Shown here: piece by piece, positions 1-5,479 of the stretch | Position numbering within the stretch: position 1 is the first letter of the stretch | Layout: every line of letters starts with the position of its first letter | Assembly: GCA_023425615.1 (NCBI GenBank) | Contig: JAFACJ010000841.1 | Location: 1 to 7,042 of the forward strand | Source: Actinomycetes bacterium | GTDB lineage: Bacteria > Actinomycetota > Actinomycetes > Streptosporangiales > Streptosporangiaceae | Reading direction: 5' to 3' | Length of the DNA stretch: 7,042 bases | Program-made: the position numbers and the translations under genes | Notes under the pieces: model-generated | The model's input: the letters and a program-made list of their open reading frames with translations, nothing else | What the model was told of the DNA's origin: nothing | Database searches by the model: none

Positions 1-1463
1 CCCAGCACGTGCTGCCGCCCGACGCCCCGGGCGCGACCCCCGAACCGCAGATCTACGACCTGCGCAAGGCCGAGGAGCAGGAGATCCAGGAGACCCTGGA
101 CGGCATCCGGCACGAGATGAGCACGAGCGGCCCCAACCCGATGTCCGGTCCGGGCCTGGACGTGCGGCTGAGCCTCCTGCCTGACGGACGCGGCCGGCTG
201 CACACCGCGATGAGCCTGCTCACTCTGGACGGCTGGTCGGCCACCCTGCTCAACCGCGAGCTGCTGGCGCTGGCCACCGACTGGAACGCCGTCCTGGCCC
301 CGCTGGAGATCGACTTCGGGGACTACGTGACCGCCCTGGGCCGGCTGCGGGGAGCCGAACCGTGGAACGCCGACCGCGACTGGTGGCGCGACCGCCTCCA
401 GGACGCCCCTCCACCGCCCGCCCTGCCGCTGCGAGCCGACCCCAGGGACGTGCGCCCGACGCTGATGGGCACCCGCGAGACCCACCTGGCCGCGAAGCGG
501 TGGGAGGCGCTGCGCAGCCGATGCGCCTCCCACGACGTCACCCCTTCGGCGGCCATGCTCACCGCCTTCGGCATCGTGCTGGCCCGCTGGGCCGGCCACC
601 GCCGGATGCTGCTGAACTCCCTCCAGCTCAACCGGCTGCCGCTGCACCCCGACATCCACCGGGTCATCGGCGCGTTCGCCTCCACGATGCTGCTGCCCGT
701 CGACCTCCCCGAAGGCCGCACGTTCGCCGAACTGGCCCGGGACGTGCACCGCAACCTCACCGACAGCGCCGCCCACAACCTCGTCTCGGGCGTGGAGGTC
801 TCCCGGGAGCTGGCCCGCAGCCGCGGCACCACCCGCCCCGTCGGCCCCATCGTCTTCCAGAGCACCCTGGGCATGGACGCCGCGGTCGGCGCGGCGCACA
901 CCGAGTCGGCGGGACCGCTGGGCGACGTCGACTTCGCCGACTTCCACCACCAGCTCCGCACCCCGCAGGTCGCCCTGGAGGTGCGGTTCTACGAGCTGCG
1001 CGACCGCATGGCCGTCGTCTTCTCCCTGGTGGAGGAGCTCTTCGACGCCGACCAGGTGGACGCCGCCTTCACCGACCTGGTCGCCTTGGTCGAGTCCCTG
1101 GCCGACGGAGACGGCTGGGACCTGATCCCCGAGCTCCCCGCCGCGTCGGAGGCCCCTGCGGGCGCCACGCTCACCCTCGCCCGCCTGCCCGAAAGCGCCG
1201 CCGCTTCGGACTCCGGACCGCCCGCCGACGAACTGGAGCAGTGGATCTGCGACCTGTGGGAGGAACTGCTGGGTGTGCCCGTCCTGGACCGGGCGGCCGG
1301 ATTCTTCGCCCTCGGCGGGGACTCTCTCCTGGCGGTCCGCGCCCTGGCCCGCCTGGCCAAGCGCACCGGTGCTGTGCCCACCGTCCGGGAGTTCCTGGAC
1401 GCGCCGACCGTCGCGGGCCTGGCCGCCGCCGTCCGTGCCCGCACGCAAGTCCCCGCCCCGTGA
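1..1463 (+). CDS. NRPS C-terminal part: non-canonical heterocyclization (Cy) domain followed by a PCP (5' partial)
   Basis: The reading frame is open at the left edge (frame begins at base 3), so the gene starts upstream. Residues here count from the GTG at base 9. Residues about 14-370 align by eye with a Cy domain lacking roughly its first 100 residues: YDLR at 16-19, RLHTAMSLLTLDGWS at 63-77 (DxxxxDxxS region), a WW..RL..APPPPALPL segment near 124-142, NRLPLHP at 209-215, GAFA at 221-224, GPIVFQS at 279-285 and TPQVALE at 318-324. Cy domains condense and cyclise Cys/Ser/Thr into thiazoline or oxazoline rings. Several signature residues differ from consensus (see findings). A PCP follows at about 408-478, with phosphopantetheine Ser439 in LGGDS. 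The protein ends just after the PCP, with no thioesterase, as HMWP2 of yersiniabactin synthesis ends in Cy-PCP. The stop overlaps the next gene. Cy-type identity and the PCP are secure; true cyclising activity is not. Confidence 0.9.
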   Translation, partial: QHVLPPDAPGATPEPQIYDLRKAEEQEIQETLDGIRHEMSTSGPNPMSGPGLDVRLSLLPDGRGRLHTAMSLLTLDGWSATLLNRELLALATDWNAVLAPLEIDFGDYVTALGRLRGAEPWNADRDWWRDRLQDAPPPPALPLRADPRDVRPTLMGTRETHLAAKRWEALRSRCASHDVTPSAAMLTAFGIVLARWAGHRRMLLNSLQLNRLPLHPDIHRVIGAFASTMLLPVDLPEGRTFAELARDVHRNLTDSAAHNLVSGVEVSRELARSRGTTRPVGPIVFQSTLGMDAAVGAAHTESAGPLGDVDFADFHHQLRTPQVALEVRFYELRDRMAVVFSLVEELFDADQVDAAFTDLVALVESLADGDGWDLIPELPAASEAPAGATLTLARLPESAAASDSGPPADELEQWICDLWEELLGVPVLDRAAGFFALGGDSLLAVRALARLAKRTGAVPTVREFLDAPTVAGLAAAVRARTQVPAP

Positions 1464-2503
1464 TCGGGGTGCTCGGCGGTGCGGGCACCGTCGGACGGGT
1501 CGTCGTGGACAGGCTGGCCGGCCGATACGAGTTGCGCGTCGGAGGACGGAACCTGGCACGGGCCGCCGCGGCCTGCCCGTCGGAGTCGGCGCACCCCGTG
1601 CGGGTGAACCTGCACGACCCCGAGAGCCTCGCGGCGTTCTGCGACGGATGCGAGGTCGTCGTCAACTGCGCCGGCCCCTCCTACCAGGTGCTCGACCTGG
1701 TGGCCCGTGCCGCTGCGCCGGCCGGGGCGCACTACGTCGACGCCGCGGGCGACTTCGTGGCGCTCGAGGCGCTGCGCGGGGAACCCGCGGTGGATCTCGG
1801 CGAGCTGACCTCCGTCTTCTCCGCAGGGCTGATGCCGGGCCTGTCGGGGCTGCTGCCCAGGCTGCTGGCCACCCGGCCGCTGGCACGGCTGGACTGCTAC
1901 GTCGGCGGCGCCGCCAGGATCGGGGAGCTGTCGGCCATCGACGCCCTGCTCACCCGAGGACCGGGCTTCGGGACCCCGCTCGTCGGGCGGCGCGGCCAGG
2001 AGACCATGCCGCTGGCCCCGCTGCGCCAGGTCGCCCTCCCCGGCTTCCAGGGGAAGGTGCACGCCTGGCCGTTCCTGTCGGCCGAGATGGACGCGCTGGC
2101 CACCGAGCTGGAGGTCGGCGAGCTGCGCAACTACACCGTCTACGTCACCGAGAGCATCCCCCGGGCCCTCGCCGAGGCCTGGGCTGACGACGGGCCCCTG
2201 GAACGACATGTGCCCGCCGTGGTCGCGGCGGCCGAGGAGGACCTGGCGGCCACCGGACCGTACTACACGCTGCTGTTCCAGGCGGTGCCCCGCGCGTCCA
2301 CGCCGTCCGGGCCCCGGCGGCTGACACTGCGCACCCCCGACTCCTACGCGCTGAGCGGCGTCGTCGCCGCCTTCACCGCCGAGGAGATCCTGTACGGCCA
2401 CATCAAGCCCGGTGCCCACCTGGCCGCCGACGTCCTGGACCCGGCGTCCGTACTCGACCGCCTGTCCGGCGATCCCCTCGTGACCGATGTCGAACTGCTC
2501 TGA
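1460..2503 (+). CDS. Saccharopine-dehydrogenase-like NAD(P)H-dependent reductase
   Basis: This 347-residue protein starts at a GTG that overlaps the NRPS stop as GTGA. No Shine-Dalgarno sequence is visible, which points to coupled re-initiation. The start is favoured because a Rossmann motif follows at once: GGAGTVG (GxxGxxG) at residues 6-12, then VGGRN at 27-31, whose Arg suggests NADP(H). Further family marks are NCAGPS at 69-74, HYVDAAGD at 91-98 and AGLMPGLSGLLPRLL at 122-136, followed by an alpha/beta catalytic region to the C terminus. No signal peptide or membrane segment is seen, so it should be cytosolic. Family knowledge gives only an NAD(P)-dependent oxidoreductase of the saccharopine dehydrogenase superfamily. 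From its coupling to a Cy-PCP protein I infer reduction of a carrier-bound or released intermediate, possibly a thiazoline or imine C=N bond. PchG and Irp3, which do this for pyochelin and yersiniabactin, belong to a different family as far as I know. True lysine metabolism is less likely in this setting. Confidence 0.83.
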   Translation: MIGVLGGAGTVGRVVVDRLAGRYELRVGGRNLARAAAACPSESAHPVRVNLHDPESLAAFCDGCEVVVNCAGPSYQVLDLVARAAAPAGAHYVDAAGDFVALEALRGEPAVDLGELTSVFSAGLMPGLSGLLPRLLATRPLARLDCYVGGAARIGELSAIDALLTRGPGFGTPLVGRRGQETMPLAPLRQVALPGFQGKVHAWPFLSAEMDALATELEVGELRNYTVYVTESIPRALAEAWADDGPLERHVPAVVAAAEEDLAATGPYYTLLFQAVPRASTPSGPRRLTLRTPDSYALSGVVAAFTAEEILYGHIKPGAHLAADVLDPASVLDRLSGDPLVTDVELL

Positions 2504-2505
2504 GC

Positions 2506-2511
2506 GGAAGG
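2506..2511 (+). promoter_or_regulatory. Ribosome binding site of the SAM methyltransferase
   Basis: GGAAGG lies seven bases upstream of the ATG at 2519, inside the 15-base gap after the reductase stop. It fixes that ATG as the start and implies independent ribosome loading within the operon, unlike the GTGA-coupled reductase. Confidence 0.7.
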
Positions 2512-2518
2512 CCGTCCC

Positions 2519-3283
2519 ATGACCGACACCACGACCATCCCCGCCGCCTCCATGGCTCGCGCCCAGGAGGACCCGGGATACGTGGTCAACGCCCCCTACT
2601 ACGACCTGATCTTCCCCGCGGCGGTCCGCGACACCCTGGCCGGGGCGCTGCGCGCGGTCCTGCCGGGCGCCCGCACGGTCGCCGAGCTCGGGCCGGGCAC
2701 CGGCCAGTTCACCGAGGTGATCGCCCGGCTGCTCGGCCCCGAGGCGGAGGTCTTCGCCGTCGAACCGGAGCGCATCATGCGCGCCGCCCTCGCCACCCGT
2801 CTGGCCGCCCTGCCCGAGGGCACCGCGCAGGTCACCGTCCTGCCCGAGGACGCGCTGGAGGCCGAGCTGGACACGCCGTGCGACGCGGTGGTGCTGTTCA
2901 ACCTCATCATGCATTTCTCCCCGGCCGAGCGGGCGGAGCTGTGGCGCAGGTGGAGCCGGGCCCTGCGCCCCGGAGGGCTGCTGCTGCTGGAGACGCAGTT
3001 CCCCCAGGCCGCCGTCGCCGTGCCCGCTTCGGAGGTCCCCGGCCGCACCCTGGGCCGCCGCCGCTACGACACCGTCTCGCGCGCCGAGGCGGCCGGGCAG
3101 GACCTGATCCGCTGGACCATGACCTACCGCACCTGGGAGGGGGAGGAGCTGCTGCTGTCGGAAACCGCCGAGTTCGACTGCCATGTGGTCTCCGACGAAC
3201 GCCTGGCCGCCGAACTGACCGGGGCCGGGTTCACCCGTGAGGCCGACCCGGCCGACGGCGTCCAGGCCTGGCGCCGGTCCTGA
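2519..3283 (+). CDS. Class I SAM-dependent methyltransferase
   Basis: This soluble 254-residue protein has the Rossmann methyltransferase layout. SAM-binding motif I is VAELGPGTG at residues 54-62. The acidic residue ending strand 2 is in VFAVEPER (Glu82), DALEAEL begins at 111, a motif IV-like stretch CDAVVLFNLIMHF spans 121-133, and ALRPGGLLLLE spans 148-158. An N-terminal YYDLIFP segment (27-33) resembles the cap helix of small-molecule methyltransferases of the Methyltransf_25 type. A good ribosome binding site precedes the ATG. It sits 15 bases after the reductase in the same operon, so it probably tailors the peptide on the NRPS or after release. The sequence does not show whether the acceptor is O, N, S or C. 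Its stop lies two bases from the convergent thioesterase stop, leaving no room for a terminator between them. Confidence 0.85.
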   Translation: MTDTTTIPAASMARAQEDPGYVVNAPYYDLIFPAAVRDTLAGALRAVLPGARTVAELGPGTGQFTEVIARLLGPEAEVFAVEPERIMRAALATRLAALPEGTAQVTVLPEDALEAELDTPCDAVVLFNLIMHFSPAERAELWRRWSRALRPGGLLLLETQFPQAAVAVPASEVPGRTLGRRRYDTVSRAEAAGQDLIRWTMTYRTWEGEELLLSETAEFDCHVVSDERLAAELTGAGFTREADPADGVQAWRRS

Positions 3284-3285
3284 GG

Positions 3286-4008
3286 TCAGGTCAGGGCTTC
3301 GCGCAGCGCGGCCAGGACGGCGCGGCGCTGCGGGACCAGGTAGAAGTGGTCGCCGGGAAAGACCCTCAGTCGGGTCCTTTCGGAGGTGATGCGCCGCCAC
3401 TTGGCCGCTCGCGCGGCGGTCAGGTCAGGGTCGGCGTCGCCGAGGAACACCGAGACAGGGCAGTCCAGCGGCGGCTCCTCACGGCGCCGGTAGGTCTCGA
3501 TGAGCCGGTAGTCCTCGCGCACGCAGCGCAGGATCATCGCGCGCAGGGCGGGATCGGCCAGTACCTCGGCCGAGGTGCCGCCCAGCCGGGCCATCTCCTG
3601 CATCAGGCCGGCCTCGTCGCGCAGGTGCACGGTCCCGCCCCGCTCGTCCTGCGGCGCCTCCCGGCCCGACACCACCAGGTGCTCGGGCCGGGGAAGGGCG
3701 TGGGCCAGCTCGTAGGCGACCGTCGCGCCCATGCTGTGCCCGAACAGCGCATACGGCCGGTCGGCCAGCGGCTTCAGCGCCTCGGCCAGCTCGACGACCA
3801 AGGCGTGCAGATCGGGCGGGAAGGGGTCGCCGAGCCGATCCTCCCGGCCGGGATAGCAGACGGCGAGCACCTCCACATCCGGGGCCAGGTCGTCCCAGCC
3901 CGCGTAGGCAGACGTCCCGCCGCCGCCATGCGGCAGGCACACCAGCCGCAGCCGGGCCCGCGGCCTGGGGACGAAGCAGCGCAGCCAAGGACCGAATCCA
4001 CAGGACAA
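3286..4008 (-). CDS. Type II (external) thioesterase
   Basis: This 240-residue alpha/beta hydrolase has the normal length of stand-alone thioesterases in NRPS and PKS clusters. The N terminus has the family pattern WLRCFVPRP...LVCLPHGGGG (residues 8-31). The nucleophile elbow is GHSMG at 90-94 (Ser92), the likely acid is Asp193 in FLGDADPD, and the His is His221 in GDHFYL, so the triad is complete. Such enzymes hydrolyse misloaded or stalled acyl groups from phosphopantetheine arms and so restart the assembly line. The start is a TTG preceded six bases upstream by GGGAG; the WLRCF motif follows directly, so a downstream start would remove conserved sequence. The gene runs against the NRPS operon, converges on the methyltransferase with a two-base gap, and diverges from the flavoprotein, so it needs its own promoter. 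The cognate synthetase could be either NRPS in the window. Confidence 0.92.
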   Translation of the reverse strand: MSCGFGPWLRCFVPRPRARLRLVCLPHGGGGTSAYAGWDDLAPDVEVLAVCYPGREDRLGDPFPPDLHALVVELAEALKPLADRPYALFGHSMGATVAYELAHALPRPEHLVVSGREAPQDERGGTVHLRDEAGLMQEMARLGGTSAEVLADPALRAMILRCVREDYRLIETYRRREEPPLDCPVSVFLGDADPDLTAARAAKWRRITSERTRLRVFPGDHFYLVPQRRAVLAALREALT

Positions 4009-4022
4009 GACGGACTCCCGTC
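4009..4022 (-). promoter_or_regulatory. Hairpin enclosing the thioesterase ribosome binding site
   Basis: Immediately before the TTG start the - strand reads GACGG-GAGT-CCGTC, a perfect 5-bp stem with a 4-base loop. The GGGAG Shine-Dalgarno element occupies the loop and the inner end of the stem. The stem is short, but with a TTG start it could hold thioesterase translation low. The structure is seen in sequence; its effect is inferred. Confidence 0.4.
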
Positions 4023-4049
4023 AATCGCACAGTGAACGAAGGGAAAGGG
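4009..4049. promoter_or_regulatory. Divergent start region shared by thioesterase and flavoprotein genes
   Basis: Only 41 bases separate the TTG of the thioesterase from the ATG at 4050 of the flavoprotein. Two divergent sigma-70 promoters with leaders do not fit without running into the opposite coding sequences. I see no convincing -35/-10 pair, so promoter positions are not called. On the + strand GAAGGGA (4038-4044) serves the ATG at 4050, and AAAGGGA (4044-4050) could serve the ATG at 4056. Confidence 0.4.
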
Positions 4050-4976
4050 ATGGGGATGTACGACGTGATCGTGGTCGGCGGAGGGCCCGCCGGGCTCAGC
4101 GCCGCCCTGGTGTTCGGCCGACAGCGCCGCAAGGTGCTGGTCATCGACGGCGGGAGGGTGCGCAACGCCCCGGCGAGCGAGATGCACATGTACCTGAGCC
4201 GCGACGGATTCCCGCCCTCCAGGCTCCTGGAGCTGGGACGCGCCGAGCTGGCCGCCTACCCCACGGTGGAGATCCGCCCCGGCAGCGTGGTGACCGCGCG
4301 GGGAGCCAAGGAGGACTTCACGGTCGAGCTGACCGACGGCGCGGTCGAGCGGGCCCGGCGGCTGGTGCTGGCCACCGGCCAAGTCGACGAGCCGTACCAG
4401 ATCGAAGGGCTGCCCGAGCGGTTCGGCCGCGGCGTCTTCCACTGCCCCTTCTGCCACGGATGGGAGACCAGCGGCAAGACCCTCGCGGTGATCACCCACG
4501 AGCCCGGCGAGGCCATGCTCGCCCTCTACGTCGCCGACCGCTTCAGCGAAGATGTGGTGCTGTGCACCGACGGCCCCCTGGAGCTGCCCGACGGGGTGGC
4601 CGAAAAGCTCAACGAGCGCGGTGTTCGGGTCGCCGCCACGCCGATAGCCCGGCTGGCCGGCGAGCCCGGCGCGCTGGAGGTGCACTTCGCTGACGGCGAG
4701 GTCCTGGCCCGCGAGGCGGTCTACCATCGCGCCCCCACCCGCCAGCACGCCTCCCTGGCCGCCGAGCTGGGCTGCGAGATCCTGCCCGACGGCACCGTGC
4801 GGGTCGACGAGCTGCAGCAGACCACGGTGCCGGGAGTGGCGGCGGTCGGCGACACCGCCAAGCTCCCGGCCGTCCCCGACGCGGTCACCCTGGTCTCCCT
4901 GGGGGCCGCCGACGGCGTGCGCGCCGCCGTCTGGATGGAAGGCGACCTCTTCCGCTCCGACCTGGGCGAGATCTGA
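4050..4976 (+). CDS. Thioredoxin-reductase-like FAD oxidoreductase with CPFC motif (possible dithiol oxidase)
   Basis: This 308-residue protein has the low-molecular-weight thioredoxin reductase layout. The FAD-binding GGGPAG is at residues 10-15, LVLATG at 105-110, the redox pair CPFC at 132-135 (Cys132, Cys135) within HCPFCHGWE, and a second FAD motif VAAVGD at 263-268. The region that normally holds the NAD(P)H-binding GxGxxA reads LAVITHEPGEAMLAL (145-159) and lacks those glycines. The same combination of a CxxC pair with a weak or absent NADPH site is known for GliT, HlmI and DepH, which oxidise dithiols to disulfides with O2 in gliotoxin, holomycin and romidepsin synthesis. I therefore infer a thiol or dithiol oxidase acting on a sulfur-containing product; oxidation of a thiazoline is another possibility. 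The ATG at 4056 and an in-frame GTG at 4032 are alternative starts. It converges on the methyltransferase remnant to its right. Confidence 0.87.
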   Translation: MGMYDVIVVGGGPAGLSAALVFGRQRRKVLVIDGGRVRNAPASEMHMYLSRDGFPPSRLLELGRAELAAYPTVEIRPGSVVTARGAKEDFTVELTDGAVERARRLVLATGQVDEPYQIEGLPERFGRGVFHCPFCHGWETSGKTLAVITHEPGEAMLALYVADRFSEDVVLCTDGPLELPDGVAEKLNERGVRVAATPIARLAGEPGALEVHFADGEVLAREAVYHRAPTRQHASLAAELGCEILPDGTVRVDELQQTTVPGVAAVGDTAKLPAVPDAVTLVSLGAADGVRAAVWMEGDLFRSDLGEI

Positions 4977-5423
4977 CCCGCACCCCGCGAGGAGGTGAGG
5001 AGGCGGTAGAGGTTGAAGCGGTAGGCCTGCACCTCTCCGCGCTTGATGAGCGCCAGCGCCGGAAAGAGCAGCCGGTAGGCCGGGGCAGTGCGCGGCGGAC
5101 CGGCGCGGGCAGCATGCGCCGTCGGTCGGTGTCGTCGAAGAAGGCGCGGCGCAGCTCGATCACGTCGGGCAGGTCCAGGTCGAACCAGTGCACGGTGCCG
5201 TTGTCCAGGCGTTCGAACCGGGTGTTGAGACCGGTGCCGATCTCCACCACGGTGCCCTCGAAGGCGGAGAAGTCGTAGTCCAGGGAGTCGACCATCTCCA
5301 CAGCGCGCGCGGATCATCGAGCATGCCGCGCCGCTTGCGGGTCTCGACCGCCCGCCCATAGAGCGGGATGAGCAGCGTCTCCTGGATCTCACCGAGTTCG
5401 GTCGGGCGTTTGGAAGGCTGCAT
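4977..5423 (-). pseudogene. Decayed LCMT/TcmP-like O-methyltransferase
   Basis: Pieces of one protein family lie in order in three reading frames. Frame one, from the ATG at 5423, gives an N terminus with GEIQETLLIPLYGRAVETRK and DDPRA. After a GC-dinucleotide run at 5303-5310 the frame changes, and VEMVDSLDYDFSAF followed by VVEIGTGLNTRFERLDNG and WFDLDLPDVIELRR continues to about 5105. A third frame then gives the family's C-terminal end, AYRLLFPALALIKR and AYRFNLYRLL, to about 4985. Roughly 100 or more middle residues expected after the FFDDTDRRRM stretch are missing. From memory, family members also carry about 25-30 residues between DYDFS and the VVEIGTG motif that are absent here. The third frame has no stop before running antisense into the flavoprotein gene. 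A GAAAGG ribosome binding site (5433-5438) survives. A working enzyme of this family is about 270 residues; this locus cannot encode one. It lies 56 bases downstream of the right-hand NRPS gene on the same strand. Confidence 0.82.
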
Positions 5424-5479
5424 CGCAGGCTGCCTTTCGTGTAGGGGGTGCCGGATGTACAAGGTCAGTGCGGGCAAGG
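5424..5479. other. Short gap between NRPS-type gene and methyltransferase pseudogene
   Basis: These 56 bases hold the surviving GAAAGG ribosome binding site of the pseudogene (- strand, 5433-5438). The heptamer AAGGTCA (+ strand) occurs at 5461-5467 and again at 5476-5482, where it overlaps the NRPS stop. I see no terminator hairpin, so the two - strand genes were probably once one transcript. Confidence 0.45.

Noticed and set aside
362..1459. N-terminal extension of the reductase frame upstream of the GTG at 1460
   Set aside because: The extension is Pro/Arg/Gly-rich, overlaps the Cy-PCP coding sequence and has no family similarity. The Rossmann motif begins right after the GTG.
1460..2503. 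Assigning the reductase as a PchG/Irp3 thiazolinyl imine reductase
   Set aside because: The VGGRN, NCAGPS, YVDAAGD and PGLSG pattern is of the saccharopine dehydrogenase type. Only the context suggests a similar reaction.
989..3400. Very long - strand open frame opposite the NRPS end, reductase and methyltransferase
   Set aside because: It is antisense to three genes with clear motifs, is rich in Gly/Arg/Gln low-complexity sequence, and shows no domain. It arises from high GC at third codon positions.
3346..4035. + strand open frame opposite the thioesterase
   Set aside because: The opposite strand carries a complete Ser/Asp/His thioesterase; this is its shadow.
4032..4049. GTG at 4032 as start of the flavoprotein
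   Set aside because: The ATG at 4050 is preceded by GAAGGGA at good spacing and gives a normal short N terminus before the FAD motif. The GTG has no clear Shine-Dalgarno sequence.
4050..4976. Calling this a holomycin-type dithiolopyrrolone cluster from the HlmI-like flavoprotein
   Set aside because: The acyl-CoA dehydrogenase, acyltransferase and decarboxylase genes of that pathway are not seen in this window, and CPxC flavoproteins are common in actinomycetes.
5303..5310. GC-run frameshift as a pure sequencing error in a functional gene
   Set aside because: Repairing this run alone does not restore the gene: a large internal segment and the natural stop are also missing.
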